Assembly (NCBI GenBank): GCA_934247125.1
Contig: CAKQIZ010000018.1
Location: 1-27,023, forward strand
DNA: 27,023 bases
Direction of reading: 5' to 3'
Source of the DNA: an uncultured Clostridia bacterium
GTDB taxonomy: Bacteria; Bacillota; Clostridia; Peptostreptococcales; Anaerovoracaceae
Shown in pieces: positions 1 to 7,536 of the stretch (positions are counted from its first letter, which is position 1; each line of letters opens with the position of its first letter). The notes under the pieces were generated by a model. It saw nothing but the letters and a program-made list of their open reading frames with translations. It ran no database searches and had not been told where the DNA came from. Made by a program: the position numbers and the translations under genes.

Positions 1-458
1 AGGTCATCTGCCTCTATCGCAGCTGCTTCATCATATGAGCTGACTACCAGTGCAGGATTTCTGCACCATCCGAAGATGCCCATCACTTCCGGATGGTTCC
101 TGTCCCCTACTATCACGACCTGTTTTTCAGTGTCGTGCACCAGATTGTGTATCTTCGCAACGAAAGGACAGGTCGCATCTATCAGCTTTATTTTCTTTGC
201 AGCCGCTTCGTCATAAAAAGCCTTGCCCTCTCCGTGAGACCTTATTATCACGATATCGCCTTCTCCGACTTCATCCAGGGACTCAGCTATTTTTATCCCT
301 TTATTCTCAAGATCGTCCGTCACACGTTCATTATGTATCAGCGGACCCATCGAAAAAATATTTCCTTCGTTTTCCTCTGCCGCTTTTTCCGCTTTTTCTA
401 TTGCCTGTCTGACGCCGAAGCAAAACCCCGCGTTCTCAGCCCTTATTATTTTTTTCAT
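1..458 (-). CDS. ispH: 4-hydroxy-3-methylbut-2-enyl diphosphate reductase IspH (LytB), 3' end outside window
   Basis: IspH is the [4Fe-4S] enzyme that makes IPP and DMAPP in the last step of the MEP isoprenoid pathway, in the cytoplasm. The first 152 residues are visible and the gene runs off the left edge. The N-terminus has the AGFCFGV motif with the first cluster Cys (C13), GPLIHN with H42, RSHG with H75, DATCPFV with the second cluster Cys (C97) and HPE with H121; this matches the known spacing of family ligands. The ATG has a GGAG about eight bases upstream, and the start overlaps the last 23 bases of rarA, so the two are probably translationally coupled. In many Clostridia IspH is fused to S1 domains; whether that holds here cannot be seen. 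Confidence 0.95.
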   Translation of the reverse strand, partial: MKKIIRAENAGFCFGVRQAIEKAEKAAEENEGNIFSMGPLIHNERVTDDLENKGIKIAESLDEVGEGDIVIIRSHGEGKAFYDEAAAKKIKLIDATCPFVAKIHNLVHDTEKQVVIVGDRNHPEVMGIFGWCRNPALVVSSYDEAAAIEADD

Positions 459-1728
459 CTATCTTCTCCAGCTCCTCAAGATATTTTTTGAATGCCCCTT
501 CACTTCCGTTCATCGTAGGAATGTAATACTTTACGCCTTCCCTGTAAAGGTTGTCCGGCAGATACTGCTGCGTCACATATCCTCCGTATGCATGCGGATA
601 TTTGTAATCGAGTCCTCTGCCCAGTTTCTCCGCACCGCCGTAATGAGAATCCATCAGGTGTGCCGGCACATCATCGATCTTCCTGCTTCTGAGATCTGCG
701 ATCGCTCTGTTGAGCGCCTCGTTCGATGCATTTGATTTCGGACATGATGCCAGCAATACCACCGCCTGGGCAAGATTTATTTTTGCTTCAGGCAGCCCGA
801 TCATCTGTGCCGCCTGGACACATGAAGTGACTATAGATATCGCACTCGGATATGCCATCCCTATATCTTCACTGGCCATCACCATCAGACGCCTTCCTAT
901 CATCACTATATCCGCGCCTCCCTCCAGCAGTCTTGCAAGATAATGGACCGCCGCGTGAGGATCACTCCCTCTCACGGATTTTTGAAGTGCCGAAAGCAGA
1001 TTGTACTTGTCTTCTTCCTTATCGTAAAAAGTAGTCTGCTGCTGCATAGCTTCACCCACTATTTTCTTGTCGAGAGTCATTCCCTCGCTGAGGTTATCGA
1101 CGATGAAACCAAGTGTATCGAGCGCTATCCTGCAGTCACCGCTGCTCATGTCTGCAAGTATGCGCAGTGCATCCTCATCATATTTTATCTGCAGCCCGCC
1201 GAATCCTTTTTCAGTATCTTCAAGAGTTCTTTTAAGTATCCCGAATATCTCACCGGTTTCAAGTCTTCTAAACTCATATATGTTCCTGACACGGCTTATG
1301 ATAGCATTGTTTACCGAAAAATACGGATTTTCCGTAGTACTTCCTATAAATTTTATGACACCTTCCTCCAGAGCCTTGAGAAGTGAATCCTGCTGCAGCT
1401 TGTTCCACCTGTGGACCTCGTCCACATAAAGACATGTCGTCTCCTGCTGCAGACCGTAAAATCTCGTCGACGCATTCTCGAGTATGACCTTGAGTTCCTT
1501 CGTGCCTGTAGTAGAGGCGTTTATCTCCACAAAACTGCTGTCGATCTCACTGGCTATTATCCTGGCAAGAGTCGTCTTGCCGGTACCTGACGGACCGAAA
1601 AAGATCGCAGAATCAAACGTCTTGTTTTTTATGGAGTTGTAAAACAGCGAGCCTTCAAACATGAAATGAGTTTGTCCAACGAAATCCTGCAGTTTCGAAG
1701 GCCGCATCCTGGTAGATAATGGTATCAT
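436..1728 (-). CDS. rarA: Replication-associated recombination protein A (RarA/MgsA), AAA+ ATPase
   Basis: This is a clamp-loader-like AAA+ ATPase that acts at stalled or collapsed replication forks. The 430 residues match the usual family length. Walker A is GPSGTGKT at residues 45-52, Walker B is LYVDE near 100-104 followed by VHRWNK, and the sensor-like stretch GSTTENPYF follows at about 130. The C-terminal half carries the family's oligomerisation region, including SEDIGMAYP and the late YKYPHAYGGYV motif. The ATG at 1728 has AAAGGA about eight bases upstream. The gene lies 38 bases downstream of the SPOR-domain gene and its 3' end overlaps ispH, so the three probably form one operon. Identification is secure; the operon is inferred from spacing. 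Confidence 0.95.
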   Translation of the reverse strand: MIPLSTRMRPSKLQDFVGQTHFMFEGSLFYNSIKNKTFDSAIFFGPSGTGKTTLARIIASEIDSSFVEINASTTGTKELKVILENASTRFYGLQQETTCLYVDEVHRWNKLQQDSLLKALEEGVIKFIGSTTENPYFSVNNAIISRVRNIYEFRRLETGEIFGILKRTLEDTEKGFGGLQIKYDEDALRILADMSSGDCRIALDTLGFIVDNLSEGMTLDKKIVGEAMQQQTTFYDKEEDKYNLLSALQKSVRGSDPHAAVHYLARLLEGGADIVMIGRRLMVMASEDIGMAYPSAISIVTSCVQAAQMIGLPEAKINLAQAVVLLASCPKSNASNEALNRAIADLRSRKIDDVPAHLMDSHYGGAEKLGRGLDYKYPHAYGGYVTQQYLPDNLYREGVKYYIPTMNGSEGAFKKYLEELEKIDEKNNKG

Positions 1729-1766
1729 ATAGTCATTCCTTTTCTCTTAATATGCTGACGGCAGGA

Positions 1767-2300
1767 TCATTCTGCATCCTGCCTGTAGACAGTCGTAACG
1801 AATGAATTGTCCGTTCCCGCCGAGCCCAGCGCTTCTTTTGCTTTATCCTTGCTGTCGAATATTTCCCCTATGATCTTATACATCTTGTTCTGCTCCACCA
1901 CCTGAAGGCCTGAAATCCCAAGTGAAGACATCGCAGCCTCAGCCGCCGATTTCCCGGAGTAGCATCCGTACTGCACTGCATATCCTGCGACTTTGGTTTC
2001 CTTTACATCCGCTTCATCTTCCACAACTCCTGATGATGCTTTACTTTTACTGCCTTTCCCGGCATCTGCCTTGTCTGACGCTGCAGATCCATCCTGTTTC
2101 TGAATGTTCTGATCCGATATATCAGATCCCGCCGCGATCTGAGGCACATAATTCACTACCGGATCCACGACATATTTAGCTGTAGCATATCCGCATCCGA
2201 CTGAAAGGCACAATATCAGTATCACCGGGATAAAATTCGGCTTCGCACCGTGCCTCTGCACACTTCTGTAACCTCTTCTGGACTGCCTTCTTCTTTGCAT
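1767..2300 (-). CDS. SPOR-domain membrane protein
   Basis: A bitopic membrane protein of 177 residues: a very basic N-terminus (residues 1-20), one transmembrane segment at about 23-45, a low-complexity Ser/Asp/Lys linker, and a C-terminal domain from about 105 that begins GYAVQYGCYS. That domain looks like SPOR (sporulation related repeat), which in known members binds denuded peptidoglycan glycan strands at septa or in sporulation. I chose the ATG at 2300 because GAGAGG lies eight bases upstream; a GTG one codon earlier is the alternative. It is the first gene of the putative SPOR-rarA-ispH operon. A cell-envelope or division role is inferred from the domain, not from context. Confidence 0.8.
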   Translation of the reverse strand: MQRRRQSRRGYRSVQRHGAKPNFIPVILILCLSVGCGYATAKYVVDPVVNYVPQIAAGSDISDQNIQKQDGSAASDKADAGKGSKSKASSGVVEDEADVKETKVAGYAVQYGCYSGKSAAEAAMSSLGISGLQVVEQNKMYKIIGEIFDSKDKAKEALGSAGTDNSFVTTVYRQDAE

Positions 2301-2397
2301 CACATTTTCCTCTCTTCCTGTAGTATATTAAATACTATTAATCAGGCGAGAGCTTTATTACACTTTGCAGACAAGATGTACGATAAATATATTTTAC

Positions 2398-2403
2398 ATT
2401 ATA
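2398..2403 (-). promoter_or_regulatory. Putative -10 element of the SPOR-rarA-ispH operon
   Basis: A perfect TATAAT on the minus strand lies about 100 bases upstream of the SPOR-domain start and directly downstream of the terminator that ends the Tad operon. No good -35 is visible at 16-18 bases, so the call rests on the -10 and its position. Confidence 0.4.
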
Positions 2404-2422
2404 CTACATGTTTTATCAAAAG

Positions 2423-2463
2423 AAAAAACCTCTGCACCGTGAACATCTGTCACATGTGCAGAG
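2423..2463 (-). terminator. Rho-independent terminator of the Tad operon
   Basis: On the minus strand the arm CTCTGCAC (2463-2456) pairs perfectly with GTGCAGAG (2437-2430). The loop can extend the stem by about five more pairs after a single bulge. A run of six T (2428-2423) follows, continuing as CTTTT. It lies about 30 bases past the stop of the last Tad-cluster gene, as expected for its terminator. Confidence 0.88.
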
Positions 2464-2493
2464 TAACCATATATCCGTGTCTCACCGCACATG

Positions 2494-3045
2494 TCATGAC
2501 GCCCTGTCATCGCCGTGGATCTCCATATACAGCTGCCTTTTCAGCATACCTGCCTTATTTATCATTTCGCGCAGAGAGTAGTTATGATAATAGATATATT
2601 TCGCTGCCTCTATCAGATATTTCTCCTTTCCGTCGCAGAGCTCGATTTTAAGCTGGCCTATGAAGCTCACTATGTTTTTTCTCAGGTTTATGCGTTCTGC
2701 TCTCAGAGGAATGTATGCGATCTTTATCTGTCCCGTGTCCTTATTGTAAAAAACAGTGTCACTCGTCACCGTCACTTTAGCCGGATCTATGTAGTATTCG
2801 ACCGCGCTTTTCAGTATTATCAGCACGTTTTCCAGTATATAAAGTGCATCTTCCGTACGCTCGATGCGATAACTGCTGAGCGGGGCAAATCCGCTGCAGT
2901 TGTAGCTGCCGTATTCCCTGCCGTTTTCACTGACGAACCCCATCGGTATGAACAGATTGCACTCACCCGATGTGAGCATCACCTTCTCAAAATCCTGCAT
3001 TGCATTTTCCTCGAGTCTCACTCTGAAATTCTTGTTTTCCCACAT
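2494..3045 (-). CDS. DUF6382-like protein, last gene of the Tad operon
   Basis: A 183-residue protein with no signal peptide or transmembrane segment. The pattern YYIDPAKV...VFYNKDTGQIKIAYIPL, followed by helical segments, resembles DUF6382, a domain that in Clostridia often precedes an FHA domain and sits in or beside Tad loci. No FHA domain follows here, so this would be the N-terminal domain alone. I chose the ATG at 3045 because GAAGGG lies about seven bases upstream; an ATG at 3081, right after the upstream stop, would add 12 residues but lacks a ribosome binding site. It closes the tad operon and is followed by a terminator. A cytoplasmic regulatory or assembly role is possible; its function is unknown. 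Confidence 0.75.
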   Translation of the reverse strand: MWENKNFRVRLEENAMQDFEKVMLTSGECNLFIPMGFVSENGREYGSYNCSGFAPLSSYRIERTEDALYILENVLIILKSAVEYYIDPAKVTVTSDTVFYNKDTGQIKIAYIPLRAERINLRKNIVSFIGQLKIELCDGKEKYLIEAAKYIYYHNYSLREMINKAGMLKRQLYMEIHGDDRAS

Positions 3046-3082
3046 TTTGATCCCTTCTTTCTCACCCGTCATATCTCTCATA

Positions 3083-3853
3083 TCAGCTTCCGCCGCATTT
3101 GCTGCATGGACTGTATCCCTTTTTTTCAGCTTCTGTCTTATCTATTGCTGCGCTTTTGCGCCTGATCGTCCTGCATGTCCCGTCATGATACGAAGTACCG
3201 CTGTTTTCAAAACAGAATACGACGCTTCCATTTGTGATCTTCCCCGATCTGCACGTCCTGCATGCGCTGTATTTCTTCTTCACACTTTCCGTAAGTATCA
3301 CCGGATGAACCGCAGCCTTTACATATGTGCAGTTTTCCTTATGATACTTCCTGCCGGAATGAGGAAAATACCATACCGGCTGCTTCGCCGCATCGGTTTC
3401 AAGGCCTGAAGCCCCCAGCGGATCTCCACGATACTCTCTGCCTACAAACCCTCTGAATTTTATCCTGCAGTCAAGCTCAAAATCCTTACTGAATCCCAGT
3501 GGAAATGAAATTTTCTGACCTGCTCTGATCCTGTATGAAATCAGCTTGTCTCCCTGAAGATCCGAATAAAGTATCCTGACATTCCTTATTTCGATATCAT
3601 CCAGCTTCGGATTATCCTCAAGTATCCTGCTTCTTACTTTTTCCGCTGTCAGGTACGGCTCAACGCCGTTGCATGATCTCGCAGCGATGACTGCGCTTTC
3701 ATCGACTGCACCATGGATGCAGTTCTCCCAGGTGCCTTCTATCCTGATGAAATACCCCAGCGACAGCACTGCGAGGATCACGAACGGAAGGAATATCGAC
3801 GCTTCCAGCGTGTAAAACCCTTTAGTACTTTTTTTCATAACTGTAATCAACAC
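3083..3853 (-). CDS. TadE-like pseudopilin with two C-terminal Cys/His modules
   Basis: The N-terminus has a type IV prepilin-like signal: basic residues, KG at 11-12, then FYTLE giving the conserved Glu at +5, and a hydrophobic helix at about 16-36. This fits a TadE/TadF minor pseudopilin processed by a prepilin peptidase. Unusually, the C-terminus holds two similar modules: H171-x3-C175-x22-C198-x2-C201 and H223-x3-C227-x22-C250-x2-C253, with identical spacing. Each resembles the small Tyr-His...CxxC module found at the ends of various secreted bacterial proteins, and could bind a metal or form disulphides. The start is a GTG with AAGGTGA just upstream; it overlaps the preceding gene by 32 bases. 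An ATG at 3838 lacks a ribosome binding site. The protein is probably exported with the pilus. Confidence 0.8.
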   Translation of the reverse strand: MLITVMKKSTKGFYTLEASIFLPFVILAVLSLGYFIRIEGTWENCIHGAVDESAVIAARSCNGVEPYLTAEKVRSRILEDNPKLDDIEIRNVRILYSDLQGDKLISYRIRAGQKISFPLGFSKDFELDCRIKFRGFVGREYRGDPLGASGLETDAAKQPVWYFPHSGRKYHKENCTYVKAAVHPVILTESVKKKYSACRTCRSGKITNGSVVFCFENSGTSYHDGTCRTIRRKSAAIDKTEAEKKGYSPCSKCGGS

Positions 3854-5036
3854 CGTTCACCTTCACATCTATACTTATACCTGTAAAACATTCATTGATA
3901 AGAAAATCGCCATCGTACTTCATCCTGGTGTTTATCTGTATCAGATCCATGATCCTGCTTACTTTCACATTCTCATCTTTGAAAAACAACAGTACCTGCA
4001 GATACTGACTGTAATCATAGCCTTTCTCAATATCCGGTCTGAATATCCCCTGTGTTATCCCGTCTACCGCACTGTCAAGATCCACCGCCCATGTGCTTTC
4101 ATCTTTTGTCACCGGTACTTTGCCGCCCTGCAACAGCAGCTTCACATCATTGTCGGACTCCGCATACGCCCATGTCGACGCGAGCAGTGCCTGAGTCGCA
4201 GGCGCCGCGGCACCCGGTGTAAGTATCTCTGCCATAGCGAGCGTTTCCGCCTTCTTGGCAGGATCGCTGTATATATGAGCGAGATTGAGCGGGAACCTCA
4301 TCGCCTTTAGTGCCATCTCCACGCGTTTTTCATTCTTCCTGTCAGTCAGCTCACCTCCCAGTATATATTCCGCTTCACTGTTGAAAAAATGCTCTTCCTT
4401 TGCTTTATATGTCCTGCTGTTGAAATGAGTCAGTATATATCTGTTCAGCAGATATGTATCCGTCCCCTTTTCAAACGCCTTGTCTATATCCTTTATGTCT
4501 GATGCCAACGACTCGGCCAGTGCCGTCAGGCTCTTGTCCGGAAGTGATGCGGAAGGCAGCGATACAGCTGTAGGACCGTGTCTCAGGCTTCTGCCTTCTG
4601 TAATGCTTTCATCCTCGTCCCTCTCTGTACCGCCTTTCCACATATCGAACCCGTCTTCAGCAACTGCCAGTTCCATATATTCCAAAATCTGCTCCTTTAC
4701 AGGATCGATATTGGATGTCGAAAATCTGCTGCCTGATACTTCTGCAGCTTCTATGTCAACGTCTTTCATATTTTTAAACGAATACTCCAGATATCTTCGC
4801 AGCTTCTTGCTCAATGCGGCATCATCCCCTTTGAGGAGAAAAATACCGTATTCTTTCTGGATATCACGGTCATATTCAGACATGACTGAATCTCCTGCAA
4901 GATTTATGATGCCGTCTGCTCTGCTTTTGACACACTCTGCCCTTGCTCCATATACAAGTGCCAGCGTCACTGATATCAGCGCTGCAAGCACCACCATCAG
5001 AAAGACCGCACTGCTGCCTCTTTTATTATTCTTCAT
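3822..5036 (-). CDS. DUF5702-type Tad-associated membrane protein
   Basis: A protein of 404 residues with one N-terminal hydrophobic helix (about residues 10-30) after a short basic segment (KNNKRGSSA), then a large domain predicted to lie outside the membrane. The early stretch with SRADGIINLAGDSVMSEYD followed by QKEYGIFLL is typical of DUF5702, a clostridial family encoded next to Tad genes and TadG-like in layout. The residue five positions after the KRG is not Glu, so it may be a simple membrane anchor rather than a processed pilin. The ATG at 5036 overlaps the end of tadE by 11 bases; a TTG two codons earlier has its purine stretch too close. A role in the pilus machinery is inferred from context. 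Confidence 0.75.
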   Translation of the reverse strand: MKNNKRGSSAVFLMVVLAALISVTLALVYGARAECVKSRADGIINLAGDSVMSEYDRDIQKEYGIFLLKGDDAALSKKLRRYLEYSFKNMKDVDIEAAEVSGSRFSTSNIDPVKEQILEYMELAVAEDGFDMWKGGTERDEDESITEGRSLRHGPTAVSLPSASLPDKSLTALAESLASDIKDIDKAFEKGTDTYLLNRYILTHFNSRTYKAKEEHFFNSEAEYILGGELTDRKNEKRVEMALKAMRFPLNLAHIYSDPAKKAETLAMAEILTPGAAAPATQALLASTWAYAESDNDVKLLLQGGKVPVTKDESTWAVDLDSAVDGITQGIFRPDIEKGYDYSQYLQVLLFFKDENVKVSRIMDLIQINTRMKYDGDFLINECFTGISIDVKVNGVDYSYEKKY

Positions 5037-5445
5037 TCCCAATACCCTTTATCAGATCGTAATACCGCACATATCTCGCCCCATCGGTTCCTGAACATTT
5101 TCCCTCCACGACGAATATCCCCCTTTTATCCAAAACGCCGCGGTGCTTCATTATCAGGTATTTCCTGCCGCTGGCCTCACTTCCTGATACTGTTTTTTCA
5201 GTGTATATCTCCGCATCCGTATCTGCGCCTCTCTCACCATCGTCTGCATATACCGTGCTTCCGGCAGCCAGCCCGGCTTCGCACCTCATAGCGATGTGAA
5301 GCCGGCTGCGTTCCGTCATCTGACTGTAAAAAAACATAACTATCAGCACGATGGTTATCAGCACGAAAATTATCACGGGAAGCACGACTGCCGCTTCCAT
5401 TATGTAGCTGCCCTTTCTTCTGCGAAGCTTTGCCTTATCTGTCAT
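5026..5445 (-). CDS. tadE: TadE-like pseudopilin
   Basis: A small (139-residue) minor pseudopilin. After RRRKG comes SYIME, placing the conserved Glu at +5 of a predicted prepilin-peptidase site, followed by a long hydrophobic helix (AAVVLPVIIFVLITIVLIV). The remaining domain, of about 90 residues, would be outside the cytoplasmic membrane. I placed the start at the ATG at 5445, one base after the Flp stop codon, which suggests coupled translation. The same frame extends upstream into flp through a GTG and a TTG that could serve as alternative starts; no ideally spaced ribosome binding site favours any of them. Part of the Tad operon. Confidence 0.8.
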   Translation of the reverse strand: MTDKAKLRRRKGSYIMEAAVVLPVIIFVLITIVLIVMFFYSQMTERSRLHIAMRCEAGLAAGSTVYADDGERGADTDAEIYTEKTVSGSEASGRKYLIMKHRGVLDKRGIFVVEGKCSGTDGARYVRYYDLIKGIGNEE

Positions 5446-5446
5446 A

Positions 5447-5605
5447 TCAGTTGAAATCACTGAGTCCTTCAAAAGTTTTGTTGACAAAATCCGTTATCTC
5501 CGTCTTGAATATCAGACCCAGTGCCACCGCGATAGCAACTAAGATCGCCACCTGCACAAGCTCCATCCCCTTTTTGCTTCTCAAGTTTATCGTTTTCGTT
5601 TTCAT
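5447..5605 (-). CDS. flp: Flp-type major pilin subunit (52 residues)
   Basis: A very small gene with an ideal AGGAGG (5616-5611) five bases before its ATG. The 52-residue product has a basic leader ending RSKKG, then MELVQVAILVAIAVALGLIF, a 20-residue hydrophobic helix, and a short tail ending LSDFN. This is the plan of Flp/type IVb pilins of clostridial Tad systems, with a predicted prepilin-peptidase cut after the Gly at 13. After cleavage the mature pilin would be about 39 residues. It lies between tadC and tadE, as expected for the major pilin, and the strong ribosome binding site fits high expression. It is easily missed by length-limited gene finders. Confidence 0.88.
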   Translation of the reverse strand: MKTKTINLRSKKGMELVQVAILVAIAVALGLIFKTEITDFVNKTFEGLSDFN

Positions 5606-5635
5606 ATTATCCTCCTTTTCCCTGATACCCGGGTA

Positions 5636-6727
5636 TCACAGTTCCATAAGCGCCGGCGCTACCGTTATGATTATCAGCACCATCAGAAATATCATCAGCG
5701 GCAGTGTCAGCTTTGTCTCTGCAAGCCGCCCCTTTTCCTCACAGTTCTTCTTTCTGCTTATCCACAGCAGTTCACTCTCAGCCTGCAGCTTCCCTGTAAG
5801 CTCGACGCCCTTTCTGATATTGTCGCTTATTATATTAGACACCCTCATAAGCTCTCTTATCCCGCTTTCTTTTGCCATTTTCCTGAATTCGACATGCATC
5901 GACGCATTCGTCGTAGTGCAGAGCACATATATCTCGCGCAGCTTTCCGTAAAAATAGTCATCCTTCTTGTTATCCTCCGCAAAGCTCTCTTCTACCGATT
6001 TCTCAAAAGCGCTCGTGAGCACAAGTCCCGCATTCAAAAGAAGCACGAGCCTGTTCACGAATTCCGGCAGCTGCCTCATCACGGATTCACGCTGCAGCCT
6101 GCGCTGCTGTTCCAGCGCTGAAAATCTTTTTCTGTAGATACAGAATGCAGTCAGTACCGTCACTGCCATTATCGCCATGCTGTTCGAATCAGATTTTTCT
6201 TCTACCTCCCACGATATCTTTTCACCTGACGCAAGCGAATCCGGCAGCTTTACTCTTTTCAGAGCTTTATCGCTGTTCAGCTCCGAAGCTATGCCTCTCA
6301 GTTCCATTTCTACCGCTTCGCGGTTCCTTTTGCCGGCAGACTCTCCATCTCCTTCATTCTGCTTTTCTTTACTGCTTTCTTTCTCGTATGGATCCATTGT
6401 CAGATCTATCTTTTTTTCAATGACTTTATCTCCGTCAGAGACCTTCGCCCTCAGCACAAGATGATCCGGATCCTGATCGTCTGCAGGTCTGACTATATAA
6501 ATGCTGCCGCCTGATTCAACGATTCCCGCAGACTGACCCTGCACCGAAAACGCCATGTCCGCGGCAGCCAGCAGCGCACCTGCAGCAAGCACCGCGATGA
6601 TGCTTTTCTTCGCTTTTGCCGCAGCTTCATCAGCAGTCATCGTTTTCCACGGTTTCCCCTGCGGACTTTGAATACTTTTGCCTTTTTTATTTTTATCAAA
6701 AATTCCTTTCAAATCACTCGCCTTCAT
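5636..6727 (-). CDS. tadC: TadC-like type II secretion F-domain membrane protein
   Basis: One of the two inner-membrane platform proteins of the Tad pilus machine. It has a TM helix at about 42-60, a charged stretch of roughly 120 residues presumably outside (about 61-180), a second TM at about 183-198, a cytoplasmic T2SSF domain with VNRLVLLLNAGLVLTSAFEKS, and a final hydrophobic segment at 340-360. The large loop between the first two TMs is longer than in textbook proteobacterial TadC. The start ATG has GGAG eleven bases upstream and lies 62 bases after tadB. TadC is assigned, rather than TadB, from its position after TadB and its C-terminal F domain. Confidence 0.88.
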   Translation of the reverse strand: MKASDLKGIFDKNKKGKSIQSPQGKPWKTMTADEAAAKAKKSIIAVLAAGALLAAADMAFSVQGQSAGIVESGGSIYIVRPADDQDPDHLVLRAKVSDGDKVIEKKIDLTMDPYEKESSKEKQNEGDGESAGKRNREAVEMELRGIASELNSDKALKRVKLPDSLASGEKISWEVEEKSDSNSMAIMAVTVLTAFCIYRKRFSALEQQRRLQRESVMRQLPEFVNRLVLLLNAGLVLTSAFEKSVEESFAEDNKKDDYFYGKLREIYVLCTTTNASMHVEFRKMAKESGIRELMRVSNIISDNIRKGVELTGKLQAESELLWISRKKNCEEKGRLAETKLTLPLMIFLMVLIIITVAPALMEL

Positions 6728-6789
6728 TTACTTCACATACTCCATATGCTGCTGCAAACATCACATACCAAATACTGCCGCAAGCACAT

Positions 6790-7536
6790 CTAAACCTTTA
6801 TATCCGATATCTTCTCCATCAGATACACGCCATAAACTGATGCTGCCAGTGCACCGGTCATCAGGACCCTTCCCTGCAGAGTCGTATACAGCGGCTCGAT
6901 ATATGAAAATGAAAATATATTGAGCATCATCAGCATTATCAGCGGCATCGCGGATATCAGCCTTCCCTCTACCTTTTTCTGCGAAGTTATCGTGCGTATC
7001 TCCCTGTCTATATTCATCTTGTCAGTCAGGATCTCCGTCGTATGGCCTATTATCTTTTCGAGATTTCCGCCCATGTTCCTGCACGTTATATACACCTGCA
7101 CGAAATCACTTATATCCTCGCTTCCGCTCCTTGCCGCAAGATCCCTGAGCAGTACTTTGTCGCTTTCTTTGTTCTCCACCATACTGATCCTCATATGCCT
7201 GAGCTCTTTCATTATCAGATCGTCCCTGCCGTACATCGACGACAGCTCATCCTCGGCCTCTATCAGCGCTTCATCCATCTGCCTTCCCGATGCGACAGAC
7301 GCAGACAGCGAGTAGAGCAGATCCTTGAACTGCACATTCAGTTCGTTCTTTCTGCGCTTCGCCATGCGTCTGCTGAAATACGGCTCGATCCAGTGCACCG
7401 CGACCCCCGCCGGTACGGATATCCATAAGCTGTGATAAAACAGATACGTGATGATGAATATGCACACATATCCTGCTGAATAAAACAGCAGCTTCTCCTT
7501 TCCCGACAGCTCGTAGACAGAATAATCCTTTATCAT
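6790..7536 (-). CDS. tadB: TadB-like type II secretion F-domain membrane protein
   Basis: The partner platform protein of TadC, 248 residues. It has N-terminal TM segments (about 15-47), a cytoplasmic T2SSF domain including QFKDLLYSLSASVASGRQ and the later VYITCRNMGGNLEKII motif typical of TadB, and two C-terminal TM segments (about 194-240). The ATG overlaps the tadA stop in an ATGA arrangement, with GGAGGTGA seven bases upstream. Together with TadA it should drive pilin extrusion through the inner membrane. Confidence 0.9.
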   Translation of the reverse strand: MIKDYSVYELSGKEKLLFYSAGYVCIFIITYLFYHSLWISVPAGVAVHWIEPYFSRRMAKRRKNELNVQFKDLLYSLSASVASGRQMDEALIEAEDELSSMYGRDDLIMKELRHMRISMVENKESDKVLLRDLAARSGSEDISDFVQVYITCRNMGGNLEKIIGHTTEILTDKMNIDREIRTITSQKKVEGRLISAMPLIMLMMLNIFSFSYIEPLYTTLQGRVLMTGALAASVYGVYLMEKISDIKV

